NCBI RefSeq assembly: GCF_905404315.1
Contig: NC_066290.1
Coordinates: 12,647,453 to 12,711,452, forward strand
Direction of reading: 5' to 3'
DNA length: 64,000 bases
DNA from: Leptidea sinapis
Taxonomy: Eukaryota; Arthropoda; Insecta; Lepidoptera; Pieridae
The notes under the pieces were generated by a model. That model searched no databases, had not been told where the DNA came from, and was given only the letters and a program-made list of their open reading frames with translations. The first letter of the stretch is position 1. Every line of letters starts with the position of its first letter. Below, in pieces: positions 50,941 through 63,448 of this stretch. The position numbers were made by a program, and so were the translations under genes.

Positions 50941-53900
50941 CTGGAAGGGATTGTATCCATTTCTGGAATTGTTAAAGCCATTATAGTTGTGGAACTTTTT
51001 CACTTTCTTAGTTCGACCTTGGTCCATTTCATTTGTGGATTCATGGGCTCTCTTGCGTTCATCTCTTCGCTCTTCAAACACCTGAAATTTTTAAAACTTA
51101 GGGTTATAAAAGACACCAAACAAGATACACGGAACATTGTAAAAAGATATCCTAGCCTATCAATTTTTTCTCTTAATAGTGACTTTAAATAAATAATTAT
51201 ATATATTACACCTGAATTGCGAATGGGATTTTATTAAGGAAGTGTATGTTTTTGCCTCTGAGAGCTCTTTTGTATGTAAAGAAGCCATTTACAAAGAATT
51301 CCCTATTTTCTAGTGTTATTAAAATTAAAGTCACTGTTAGGAGATTGATATTGGTCCTTTTAGCACTAACCCACAGATATATTTTAGCAGAACCTCCTCT
51401 GCTAAAATATATGATATAAAGCAGTAGATCTAGTTCTTGTTCAGAACAATACTACAAATATCTTTCGCAAAATAACAGTGAATGAATATGGTATAGAATT
51501 ACATTGGACCCGGATGGAAAGGTTATAATTGTCCCTGAGAGCCGACGGCTCAAGTCCCAAATCATCTATAAATTTTGGTACAAATTAAATTTACAAAGTA
51601 CAAAGTATATTTTTTCATTATCTTCCAACATAAAAAATTAGCTTGTTTCGTAATATGGATCTGGAGAAATATGACAGCGATAGTTTTGTAGGACTATTGG
51701 TGTACAGGATGCTAGCTAGGTGGGTGTTTCAGGATGTCAGTAGCATTATTTCCTGCCGGGAAGCACTAATTACAAATATTATTGTTTAAGTTTGGAAGCC
51801 ATAGTGAAATTAATGGGCCAATCAGACTTAACAACTTATGTTTCAAAATGAGGAAAGCAATTGTGATGGCACTCAGAATTTTTTAATTTTCAATAATTCT
51901 GAAATCTAGGGTGTTTCACTATCAGGTGAAGGTCTTAATAGTCTCATACTTTCTCTCACTAAAAAAAATACAACTAACCTGTCGTGAAAGAATACTGTGG
52001 GTTCCATTCCATGTATTAACTGGGGCACCGTAGCCCCTGTGCGATAGAGATTGCAAGTGCCTTGTAGTCTCTATACTATTAGTGATGGTATTTGTGGTGT
52101 GAGTTTGTACCGAAGTAGCTGGAACTGTGATGGGGGTTGGTGAACTCTGCTCCCGCTCGCTCAAAGGTGACATGGTACTTAAACTAGTATTTGGACTCTC
52201 TTCCTTATCACCTTGCTGTTGCTCTTTGTCTTTTAGTCTGCAATATTACATATTCAATATTATACATATACATACCCACGACTTGTTCCCGTCGGGGTAG
52301 GCAGAGACAATAGAATGCCACTTGCTTCTATCCTTACAAACCTCACGCGCTTCCTCTACATTCATTACTCTTTTCATACATGCTCGCCGGTTGCGGGTGC
52401 TTCGGACCTCTCCTTTTCTCAAAACGTCCCCAATTTGGTCGGCGAATGTTCTACGAGGTCTCCCGCGACCGACTTGCCCACACACTTGCCTTATATATTT
52501 GATGCGTCATTCTTTCTTCACTCATTCGCTCCACGTGTCCAAACCATTTCAGCATTCCTTTTTCAGTCCTTGTCACAACATCCTCTTTCAAACCACAGCG
52601 CGCTCGCATTACCGCATTCGGAATTCTATCAGTCAGTCTTACCCCACAAATACTACGCAGTGATCGCATCTCAACTGCGTTAACTCTGCTTTTATGCTTC
52701 TTCTGCCATACACAACTCTCACTATTCACTTCCATACATTAACGTGGCGACAAGCCCTCCATTATGTACAGCCATTCACTTCTATTGGCACAGTCTGACC
52801 GTTTATAAAGGCATGCAGCGCTCCATTCACACAGTTTCCCGCAGTCACTCTCCTTTCAATTTCACCTTCATATCTTCCTCTTGTAAACATGCTACCCAAA
52901 TATACGAATTCTGTAACTTGTTCTACACTTTCATCTTCAATCATGATATAACACTCAGTCAACCTTTCATCCTTCTCAAATACCATCACTTTCGTCTTTC
53001 TTGCATTTACTTTCAAACCTATATCTTTAAAGCTCCCGTTCAAGCAGTTCAATATTAACATACAATAAATGGCATTTACTTAATTTGTTTTCTTTAGTTT
53101 AGCAAAGGCCGATTTGTATCACTACCTACTTCAGGTATGAACATACCTACCGGATCCTTGAGGTATTTTTCTTTTATTTATTTCATGAGGGTAAAAGACT
53201 TCAACATTAAGATACATAAAAAACAATTGCAAATGTAAATATTACCTTTTTAAGTAAGCAAAAGAGCGAAAGATAGTTTTGGTCTCGTCAAATTGGCTAT
53301 CGACCTTCCAACCACCGGTAAATGGTAAAGAAGAGTAAAAATGTCTCTGAGTAAGCACCTAATGAGTGTTATAAGCCTTATACACAATTAGATCACAATA
53401 TTACATGACAGCCTCAATACATAAAGAAAATTTAATGTTTTTTCAGGGAGTGCACAGTCATTTTTTTACACGCTTTTTATTAGCTTCACCTGTATGTTTG
53501 TTTGTAACAGACACATTTGGGCACGATTTCGACCCACTTTAAACGGCCGGATTTCGTTCAAACTTCGTAGATTTATCGATGACTGATGACAATAATTTAT
53601 TTGATAAAATTATCCATTTTTCAAGGTGCAAAATATGATTTTTGTTGATTTATATTTACATATGATACCCACAGAGCCAAGAAATCAGCTCCAACAATAC
53701 ATAAAAAAGTATATTTTATTCATTATAGCTTTAGTTATATAATTAAATAATTATTTCTATTTCTATTGACACATTGTATAAATTATTTTATAAGTATTAA
53801 ATAAAAATGTTTGTTATGCAACTACAAATCTACTTCTACTGCGTAATTACTGCAATTTTATCTGTTTTGATGTCTGTATTAATCTTGAATTGGTACAAAT

Positions 53901-56900
53901 ACCAGAATAATATTAGTAAAACAAAAACATACCGACGAATTGAGAATGTCCTCCTTTTTAGAAGTCGGTTAATAATCAGAGAAAAGCAAACTTGGCCACG
54001 GAAACAATCAGAACTCTTAATTTCAATGTGGTTTCAAGTATCATTATCATGGCCTCAAAGCCTTCAATTACGGAAATATTTTGTTACATATGTTTCTAAA
54101 ACTATGATAGTTATAAGACAGGCATTGTCGGGTTAACAGACTTTTAACAAAAAAATGCATATTACTTACTTTTTATTTGTATCACCATTTAGACTTGGGC
54201 TGAGTAATGGTCCAATATTCTCACTAGACACCTTCCAAACATGGTGCATACTCTTGGTGGTTACAACTAGACCTTTAGGGGACCCACATTTACTAGTCTT
54301 TGTTCTACGGCACTCATCCCTTGATTCCCTTTGCCTGTTATCACTTCGCTCATCACTACTGGATTCTGAATCATAAGGTACCAGTTTTGATCCAGTATTA
54401 CCGTTCCGTTGCACATAACCTGATGAATCACCTTTGTTCATCTGTTCCTCTAGTTTTTCTAATGGCGACTTTTGTGATTTCACTAATTTACTAGTTCCCA
54501 CTTTCTCAACCAATTTAGTTCCTAATGTACTCCGTAAATCTGAATCATTCTTTGAAAGTTTTTGTTTTACAATTTCTTCAGGCTGTTTCTTTATCACAAT
54601 GCCCACTTTTTTATCATCCACTATTTTGAAATTTACTTTATCTCCACCATTGAGTATTTTTGGACCTTGAGTCACTTTTTCAACTTCACCATTCTGTTTG
54701 ACTACCCAGGGTTCTGAGTTTGAGGTATTCACTTCCAGCGATTTACTGAGAGTTGAATTTAATATAATTGGTTTCATTTCTGATTTTGACTCTGTCATAG
54801 TGCTATTTAATATTATAGATTTCCTTTCATCATTTCTATATAAAGTAAGTTTTAGTGGACTCTTTTCTCGGTTTAAAAGATTATCAGGTAGTTGAGGTCC
54901 GTATACTGTAGAAGATGATGCTGTAGGCGCATTGGAATCCTCGATGGTGTTATCCTTTTCAAAGAACATGATATATGCATTGGTGCCTAGAACTGCAGAT
55001 AACGGCAAAGGCCTTACACAACTATCATCAAATTGATAATAGTTACTATTAGGAGCTTGTCCAATTGCTGTATAATGACCACAGTTTTGCGATGGCCCCA
55101 AATGTGTTACTAAGCTAACTAATTTATATGACTGAAACAATATAAAAACAATATATTATATAGATTGAAATATATGAATAATCTGAAAGAGAAAAATTAT
55201 GTGTATACTTTTACTAGATAGTATTCCACAGTTGTAATATAATAATACAAAAAATTTAGCAAATTCATTTCAAAATCACTTCTTGAACATCACAACTAAC
55301 ACTCATTCACAAAAGTATCCCTTAGACCTGTGACATAGTCTCAATTCTCAGTAATATACAGTATGGAACTAGCACATCAAGAATTACTAGCAGATCTAGA
55401 AATAAATGTAGGCACATACTTGTTAGCATATTTGCTGACGATATACCAAAACGTAACAAAATCCGTGCATTGGTTTTGTCAAAAAGTAGACTTAATTATT
55501 GTGGTATATTTATTAGTATATTTTTAATTATTATGTAAATAAAATTTTATTGCTCCTGACATAAATATGAAATCATCGTCTAATTTTGTTGTGTTTAGTT
55601 ACTTATTCAATTTACTGTATTAAATTAATTTGCATGCCTAGTTAAACCTGGCAAAACGTGTGAAATTTAAGATTGTGCCATCGTGACACACCATGCTTCT
55701 ATGCAAATAAAGAATTTGATTGATTGATTTTTTTTTTATGGAATAGGAGGACAAACGAGCGTACGGGTCACCTGGTATTAAGTGATCACCGCCGCCCACA
55801 TTCTCTTGCAACACCAGAGGAATCACAAGAGCGTTGCCGGCCTTTAAGGAAGGTGTACGCGCTTTTTTTGAAGGTACCCATGTCGTATTGTCCCGGAAAC
55901 ACCGCACAAGGAAGCTCATTCCATAGCTATGATTGATTTCATTTTGAGCAAATTTAAACGTAATGTAGAATAGGTAACTGAGTCAATGACTCAGACGCGA
56001 TCTGGTACCGGACCATGTTCGATGGTATGTTGCATTGTCCATCGCACAAAATTATACCGTCCGGGTCGTACCAAATCCGACCATGTATTTAAGCTTTAAA
56101 ATACACGTGCTGGCGGTATCTCTTCGACGGCGGCGCTATTCAAAGGCAAGGTCAAACTTCGTACTGCGTATGGTAAGGACATCTTCTATCGATAATTAGC
56201 TTTCTTTAAAGGGAGTTGTAATCGTTAAACAATAAGCTATGTAAGTTCATTTTGAAATTGTTCTGTAATGATTATTGCTAAAATACCTTTAAAACTTAAC
56301 AGCTTCGTAAATTTTGTTTTTATAAATTATAAAGTAGTTTAGAGATAATGATTGTGAATAAGGAAGAACTAAACAATAACAATTTATTACTTGTTTGTAA
56401 TTCGAAAGCATCCTTTTAAAAATCGTACCAACATACTTGTTCACTGCTCAGGAAATCACTCAGAAAACAATGTTTTCATAAGTATTGAACTTACAAAAAT
56501 AAACAATTTTTTTACAAAGCTAATAAATTCATTAATTGTTACGAGAAGAGAATTAAGAGCCGATTTGTCGCTTGTGTGCTACCTTGTCGCTCCTCGGGGT
56601 CAAAGTAAAGTTGGTGTCTACACAACACTGTTTTATTTTTTTTAGTTCAATTTTGATATTTATTTTCTTTGAAAATTTCACTTATTTAATTTAGGGATTT
56701 TAATTAATTTTACTATACTTCTGTCGACCAGTATGACTTATATTTTCATTTATTTCATATGTATGCAATCCATACTGTATAAAAAATATTTGGCTCTTAT
56801 TTTCAAATGCATATAACCTTATAATAAATAATATTTACACTTGAAAATAATGTACTTACAAATTGCTGTTGTGTGTTCTTATTATACATATATTTGCTAA

Positions 56901-59900
56901 GTGAAATCTTTTTTCTAAATTGTACATGTTTCGATAGCTTCCCTCCAGCAAGTGAAAACCTCTTAAGAGCAATACAAAGTACCATTGGAGCCCTTTCAAT
57001 AAAGAATTGCTTGGTTGCAGATACCTAGAATAAATAATTTTAATCTATATATATTAAAATGAATCATTCGTTAGTCTCGCTAAAACTCGAGAACGATTGT
57101 ACCAATATGGCTAATTTTGGTCATGAATTATTTGTGGAAGTCCAGGGAAGGATTAAAAGGTTTAAATAAACATGAAAATTCTCGGATTTAAATAAAAACA
57201 ACAATTTTGATTTTCCTCAGAAGTCTCCCCTGTCATTCAGAAATCAAATAAAAATAATAGTTTAAAATGAACTAATTAGAATTTTTATATCTTTCTAACT
57301 TTCTAAGGAGGTAAAAAATAAACTTCCTTAAAACACAAAAAAATAACACTTAAAAAAAGGATTCCTTTTATTTGTTTTAAGTTTATTTTATACAAAAGTT
57401 TAGGTCTTTTATTTATCGATTGAGGGAGTACGGAGTCTGCCGGTTCAGCTAGTACTTAATAAATGTCAACCATAAATTATAACTACCATTAAAATTAGTA
57501 AACAAATACTCTAAGCTTGGTGGGTCTACCTTAATGTGACATTGGCATACTTGTGGTATACTTCCACAGAAGCTACAGTAGGAAGAATAGAATACAAATT
57601 ATAAAAAAAACTTTTTTACCTTTTTGTTACATGCTTCACACTTATAACCAAGGTCTTCTAATCGTTCCCGAGAAAAAAATGAATCTAACGCTTCATCCAA
57701 TGTTGAGTGTTTTCTTATGTCAAGGAGTAAATCCTGGAATACAAATGTTCCTGTATTAAATTCCATCCAGAATGTGAATGGTTGTGATATATAAAATTTA
57801 AACTAAAACAACACACAGCACAGCAAACCGAATAATATTAAAGGTAACGTAAGATATTGGCAAAATGTTAAAACATTCTGTTCACAAAGCGATAATATGA
57901 GGAATTACAATAGATTAATAAATGTTGGTTAATGTCTACCTGAAAATGTTGATAGGTGGTTGATAAATGATGACATGCTAGACATCGCACTGTTGATCTC
58001 AAATAACCACCGAGAATTTGATTCAAAGGTGTTGTTTCCTTACTATACTGATCCAACTTATCAGATATAATAAACCTTGAGAGGTAGCATTTTTCCATGG
58101 CTTCAACTAAGTATCTGAAAACATTAAAAATGTATTAGCATAAAGTTAAAAAGTAATTAAAATTTCATTCAAAATTACTAATTTCTCAAAATTTCTTACA
58201 AAAAGGTTAACTTACCTTAAGAATTCATGAGCGTCTTCTTGTCGGCCTGGTGTTAGGTGACGGCATATCAATCTAAGCTTTGAATAGACTTGCCAGGGCT
58301 TAATAGGAGCACCACCACTTTTCTGTGTTGATATTAATGTTGCCCGCATTCCACATATGACACATGCTTCTGTAAATTTTACCAACATTTTAGCTGATAG
58401 ATGATGATAATGTGATTATTATAAAATTAAATATTTATATCAATCATCTAAATCTAATCTAAAATATAAATAACAAGTTCTGTGGAACATACCTTGTTGG
58501 TTACATTTCTCTGAATGGTTTACTTCTGCCACAAGCCAATTAGCAAGAGCTGGTACATGGAATAGTGCTTGCAATGTTGAATTCAGATAGCATGTGTTTC
58601 CGACATTGTGCATCCCTGCACCTGCAGCCCATGCATTTTGCCATCCAACTTGTACATTCTCGACCGGAAATAAAATTCTCTTAGGCTTAGGTAAACCATC
58701 CTCTCCATTCTTTGCTGGATCTGAAAATTGTAGTAATAGTTTAAAATTTGTATTATTAACAATTCTTAATTTTTTTGTTACAGTTATAGTGGCAGCTCAG
58801 GAATTAATACAGAACTTAAATATAGCACTTTCACTAATGAAGTTTCAAAAATTATAATTATATAATTATTATTAAGTATATTAAATTATCATTAGTTATA
58901 TCAAAATTCTTTCAAATCCAAACTTCGGTGTCAAATGTCTATGCCAGTACACTTTCATGTATATTTTGAGTTACAGCTTTTGTCTTGTGCCAAATATACT
59001 TTGTTATATATATGCAGGAATTTCATGTAAACCTGTGTTCATTTTACATGCAAATTGAGGCTATTAGTAGTTATATTTAAGTGCAAGGCAAAAATATAAT
59101 CAATGTGTATTATTTTATGTATAGCAACAGATTGCTTATAATTAGGATGATTTGAGTGAATGTATCAGAAAGCTATTGAAACAAGCTATGAGACAATGCA
59201 AAATAAACCATCTAATAAATAAAATAAGGGTCAAAACTTGGTGAGGGTGCTTTGGTGTAATTGAAATATCTAGAGCCCTAGGGCACTGCCGATTTGGGAA
59301 GATTAAACTATGTATTCCACAATTTAGTTCAATAAATAAATAGAATGTCTACACAAACTCACTGTTTACACTATGAGTTATTTTTTAGATAGTTTATAAG
59401 TCTGGTTAGACTGTGACAGCTGTGAACACATCAAAAAAATAGTTGCGTACTGTTAGCCTCATTTTCAGCAACATATGCACACTAAATCAAAGTGACTTAG
59501 ATATTGCGAGTGTACGACAGCTGTCATGCACACTAAAGTAATAAGCCTAGCCTGTTGTTATGTGTTACCTAACAGCAAGAAGCTCTATCTAGAGGTATAA
59601 AATATTATCCAAGGTTAATTTATTAGAACCAACACATGTGATTATTATTATCTATTGTATTAGCTATAATTTTGCAGATATGCATCAGATGAACAGACAT
59701 TGCACTAGTGTAGACATAGCTATAAGCAAATTGTGACTGTAACTAACTGTGTAACTTTGATAACTTTCACAGTTTCGAAATGCTTAATTTAAAAAAAATT
59801 TGAAAGTATAAATACATGTATATTAAATATTTCTTTAACTATGTTTCTTTCACAGTTTCAGTAAATTCCAAGTTAAATTATACAAGTTATCATTTATATT

Positions 59901-60642
59901 TATCCAATCTTCTTATATCACCCAAATGAATGAGGTCAATGTTTATAAGTTATAGCACTAGAGAAATTGAGGTAAAAATGTGCAATCCCACCATTCCTGG
60001 CCCACTTGCACTTAGTGTTCAGTACCCTAGAAAAAACTTATGGTGTAGTGTCCATCGCCAAGGGGACAACACTAAACTAAGCTGTATTAGGCAAATCCAC
60101 ACTATGTGCAGAATAAAATAATCTCAGTAAGTATAATTTATTATAAAAAAAATTAAAATAAAATTCGATGGAATTTTTCCTCAAACAAAATCAATTGCAG
60201 GATTAATGAATTAAAGAGAAAGATATGAAATGTAGATTATATGATATATCTATGGTAAAATATATGATAGTAAATATTGACAAGTTGGACAAGATAACCT
60301 CTGACGACATTCTACAAAACTACATACATTGAGGTTTGCAAATTACTTTATTTTACTAACTAATCACTTACCATTAGATAGATTTCCGTTATTTCCTTCT
60401 CGTTTTAAAGTTTTCGTATCCAATATGGGCTTTTTAGATCGAATTACCACGTACTTTGATTTCAAGCCGTCAAGAACATTGCTTTGATAATCACCTGATT
60501 CTTCAAACTCTATCTTTGAAAGTAGCACGTTCTTAGATGATGAATATAGTCTGCTATCCAATAAAGAGGAATTTTGTGATTCCTCGGCCGTAAGCGATAA
60601 ACGCAATGCGTTTGATACTGGGTCACAGATTGAAGCGGGCAT
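50941..60642 (-). CDS. USP36/Scrawny-like ubiquitin-specific protease gene
   Basis: A cysteine protease that removes ubiquitin. Family knowledge: USP36/Scrawny acts in nucleolus and nucleus on histone H2B and nucleolar proteins. Exons on the minus strand: 60642-60372, 58720-58493, 58369-58216, 58114-57940, 57733-57620, 57024-56860, 55131-54170, 52237-51979, 51081-50941. All junctions are GT-AG and all phases agree (823 codons). The start is the ATG at 60642 (MPASICDPVSNALRLSLTAE); a stop lies upstream in frame. Catalytic Cys box: GMHNVGNTCYLNSTLQALFH. QEDAHEFL follows. Zinc-ribbon Cys pairs: CLACHH and CEACNKK. His box: NCGHYTAI, then YYQFDDSCV. After the domain comes a long Lys/Ser-rich disordered part. 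The end RTKKVKKFHNYNGFNNSRNG, then YNPFQ is the conserved basic C-terminus of USP36. The stop codon must be in a further exon (candidate at 49769-49641). Confidence 0.94.
51535..51910 (+). mobile_element. Decayed SINE pieces in a USP36-like intron
   Basis: Positions 51535-51610 have cgacggctcaagtcccaaat, then aaattttggtacaaattaaa, the tail of the 14640-14760 SINE family. Positions 51700-51910 are a strongly diverged family A copy (ccatagtgaaattaatgggc, then gacttaacaacttatgtttc, gatggcactcagaatttttt). The intron is 51082-51978. Confidence 0.55.
52240..53065 (-). mobile_element. LINE ORF2 C-terminal half, sense in a USP36-like intron
   Basis: Minus strand from 53061: NCLNGSFKDIGLKVNARKTK, VMVFEKDE and VTEFVYLGSMFT. 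It goes on with GEIERRVTAGNCVNGALHAF, a lost stretch, INAVEM-type (VNAVEMRSLRSICGVRLTDR), CGLKEDVVTRTEKGMLKWFG, GQVGRGRPRRTFADQIGDVL, RRACMKRVMNVEEAREVCKD, then WHSIVSAYPDGNKSW. It has frame breaks. Its 3' end lies only a few bases from the exon at 52237. Confidence 0.88.
53480..53995. repeat. 'gaagtcggtt' dispersed repeat in a USP36-like intron
   Basis: It starts ttttattagcttcacctgta, then tgtttgtttgtaacagacac and cgacccactttaaacggccg. It ends aacataccgacgaattgaga, then atgtcctcctttttagaagt and cggtta. It shares its end with 27655-27705. Frequent in Lepidoptera; class unknown to me. Confidence 0.6.
54170..55131 (-). CDS. USP36-like exon 7: end of catalytic domain and disordered region
   Basis: The exon begins SYKLVSLVTHLGPSQNCGHY with the catalytic His, then TAIGQAPNSNYYQFDDSCVR and TNAYIMFFEKDN, which closes the USP fold. 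From about residue 80 it is disordered and rich in Lys, Ser, Thr, Glu and Asn (KKQPEEIVKQKLSKNDSDLR, SESSSDERSDNRQRESRDEC). It ends MHHVWKVSSENIGPLLSPSL. At 962 bp it is by far the longest exon of the gene. Confidence 0.92.
55132..56859. other. USP36-like intron with a LINE tail
   Basis: Positions 55724-55936 (minus strand) are a LINE C-terminus/UTR scrap (ELPCAVFPGxxDMGT and ggcggtgatcacttaatacc). Positions 55132-55720 and 55940-56859 show only AT-rich sequence. A loose inverted pair (gatctggtaccggaccatg against gggtcgtaccaaatccgacc) lies near 55990-56090. Confidence 0.55.
57044..57452 (+). mobile_element. Non-autonomous Helitron-like element
   Basis: Starts TCTATATATATTAAAATGAA, then ctcgctaaaactcgagaacg. 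It ends gtctgccggttcagctag before T. It begins only about 20 bp from the acceptor of the USP36-like exon 57024-56860 (antisense). Confidence 0.65.
58721..60371. other. First USP36-like intron
   Basis: AT-rich, about 1.65 kb. I see no coding exon, RT or transposase. The chance frame at 59930-60121 has no recognised domain. Confidence 0.5.
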
Positions 60643-61550
60643 TTTACCTCCAAAATGCACTATCACGTTGGAGCTTTCGTCATGATATTCTAACACATAT
60701 TAATAAAATATGCTATGTGTAAGTTTTTAGAAAACACAATTTGATAGCTGAGATTTCAAAACCATGTGAATTCAATTAAAAATAAAATATTAGGTAGGTA
60801 TACAACACGGAAAAGGAAAAACGCAAACTTAGCAGAACAGTGAAGTGTGAACACTGCTTTTTGTTCACAGAGTATATACTTCCATCAATAATATTCTCTT
60901 TGACAGTTGACTATCAAAAGTATTTCTATAAAAATGGGGCACGCGGAGACTACTTCTTTATTATTTATTTATTTACTAATCTATGTATTTATTTACCTTA
61001 GTTTTAAGCTCTAGTCATTAGTCTTAGGTTAGGTTTAGTGATAGCAAATAGCCAGGTTTTCCCAGTTTCCTGGATTTTCCCCCACAAACCTAATGTATTA
61101 GTTATTTAAGCATAATAAAGTTTTATCCCTCAACACGTAGATAAGGTTGTAGAAATAAGTTTTCTGATACCTCCTACATATATAAGGCTTAATTGTAAAT
61201 TGCTGTAATAAGTAGATTATAAGTAATTTTGTATATATCTTAGATATATAGAAATTTGAAATTTTTTTTTTCTTTATTTGTTCCTAATAATTTATGATAA
61301 TAAAGGTACTCTTGGAAGTAGAAACTTCACTGTCAAAAATTTAAATCAAGCTTCAAACTAATCAAACTTCAATGTCATTAAATGCACTGAATATTTTAGT
61401 GAGCAGCTTTGAAAATTTATTAAGAATTGTATGAATTTATGTTTCATTAAATAGACGTTATTGCTGTTCATATTAATATAACATTAAATAATATTACTAT
61501 TTCCAGAAAAAGTTCTCTCGGAGGGAATCAACGCCGGTAAACGAGTGATC
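60643..61550. promoter_or_regulatory. Likely shared promoter region between divergent USP36-like and UEV-like genes
   Basis: The two genes start 908 bp apart on opposite strands. The UEV-like gene has a 5' UTR acceptor at 61506 (tatttccag), so its first, noncoding exon must lie left of this, closer to the USP36-like start. I cannot place a TATA box or initiator with confidence. The inference is from layout only. Confidence 0.5.
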
Positions 61551-63448
61551 ATGGCGAATCCATCTTCAGGCGTTGGTAAGATTTCATTTTTATGTCAATT
61601 ATCTGGCGACAGTAGCTTCAGTTAGTGTTTTATTTTGAATAATTTAATTATATGAGGAGCTTCATTTTACTTTGTACACCTACAGTGGTACCGAGAAATT
61701 TTCGGCTTCTAGAAGAACTTGAACAAGGTCAGAAGGGAGTGGGCGATGGGACAATATCATGGGGTCTTGAGAGTGATGATGATATGACCCTAACTCATTG
61801 GACTGGAATGATAATTGGGCCGCCAAGGGTAACCACTCTTTATATATTTACTTTAATATGAGTTTATTGCATATGCAGAAAAGTTGAGTAATCACATGAA
61901 ATACCTACATAATGTGCTATGTATTAGATATAAAACAATAATTGTATTATTTAATATTTATTTCCAGACTCCCTACGAAAATAGAATGTACTCTTTAAAA
62001 GTTGAATGTGGAACTAGATATCCTGATGAGCCACCCACAGCTAGATTTATATCTAGAATAAACATGAATTGTGTTAACAGCCAGACTGGTCTTGTAAGTA
62101 TTGAAATTTGTAACTAACATTAAAAGAAAAAACTAATTGGTATGTACTAAGACCACATAACAGAACTGAAGGTTAATAATTTGAAGATAATTTTCTTCAT
62201 GAATCAAAATATTTCCACACTTTAAAATATCTCAAGCTTTTTAATCCAATCAATATAATCAATTACTTAATCACTACATAGTGTTTGTAAACACTCAAAT
62301 GTCAAGTACATAAAATAATATGGAAAACTTGCATTTCACTACACTAGACCTGTAGCTAAGTTTATAATGAAAACATTATTGGAATCCAATATACTGTGCT
62401 ATATAAACTAACTAATTGTTAGTTTGACATTATATTCACTGTGAATTTTCAAGTCTTTTTTACTACTGATTATTCATGATTAGTGGGCTAATATGGCGCC
62501 AACAGCATTGCTACTGAGAAAGCTAGAACTAGTCCTAGAGCTAAACTTCTAACAGTACATTTCACTATTTCTTAGATGAATTCATAAAATATCACAGAAA
62601 ACTTTGTTAAGTCTGTTCTCTAATTTCTAATGTCCATTCAATCAAATACTACTACTGTTAAACTCTTGTCATAAATTTCTACAATCATCTCTTTGGATTA
62701 TAATTTGGTTTGAGGGAGCATGCTCCCAAAGTTCAATTATATAATATCTAGATAGACTGTGATAGCTATAGCGACAGAAAAAATCAAGGTAGATGTTTAA
62801 TCTCTATTTTGAGCAGAGCATGCAAACTAATGCAAAGTGACATACAACTTGCGAGTGTAAGACATAGCTAATGACACACACTAAAGTAATAATAATAATA
62901 CTGACACACTTTTTCCACATATCATCTTGCCCCAAGTTAAGCATGTATATAGCCTGTGTTATGGGTTACAAGAAAATGATATATTTAATACAATATACTT
63001 ACTTAAACATACATAAATTCATATAAACATACATAAATACATTTAAATATCCATGACTCGGAAACAAACATCCATATTCATCATATAAATGCTCACACCT
63101 ACCGGGATTCAAACCCAGGACTCTAGCTTAGTTATCGATCCTACCAGTAGGTCTCTCGGCTATACAGGTCTTCAAATAAGTATCAGTAATGAACCTGGCC
63201 TGTTTTCATTGGTAGTCTATCAACAAGAGGCTCTATCTAGACATATAAATTATCTAAGTGTGCTCCATTTTGAACTAGATTTCTTAACTTTTATTTATAT
63301 TTCAAAGGTGGATAATAGGCAAGTTCCAATTCTGGCAAGATGGCAGCGGGACTACACTATAAAGACAGTACTACAAGAATTGAGGCGTCTCATGACCCTT
63401 AAGGAAAATATGAAGCTCTCACAACCCCCAGAGGGAAGCACTTTTTAA
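61507..63448 (+). CDS. UBE2V/Uev1A-like ubiquitin-conjugating enzyme variant, complete
   Basis: Coding exons: 61551-61575 (exon starts at 61507 with 5' UTR), 61686-61828, 61968-62093, 63308-63448. All GT-AG, phases agree, 144 residues, equal to the usual family length. Protein landmarks: MANPSSGVVVPRNFRLLEEL, then GQKGVGDGTISWGLESDDDM, THWTGMIIGPPRTPYENRMY, YPDEPPTARFISRINMNCVN and VPILARWQRDYTIKTVLQEL. It ends in QPPEGSTF. It has the E2 fold but no active-site Cys in the usual HPN..G.ICL context. Family knowledge: it pairs with Ubc13 to make Lys63-linked chains in DNA damage tolerance and immune signalling. It is head to head with the USP36-like gene. Confidence 0.96.
62094..63307. other. 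Last UEV-like intron with a SINE
   Basis: Positions 62885-63190 are a minus-strand family B SINE (B box as gggattcaaacccaggac, body cgagtcatggat in reverse, tail reversed tatcatcttgccccaagtta). The rest, 62094-62885, shows a weak duplication of text from the first USP36-like intron (e.g. agactgtgatagct and cttgcgagtgta near 62755-62860, matching 59410-59515), so that stretch is a repeat of unknown class. Confidence 0.6.

Noticed and set aside
54155..54895. Several plus-strand frames rich in Phe, Ser and Leu
   Set aside because: Antisense shadows of the USP36-like exon 54170-55131.
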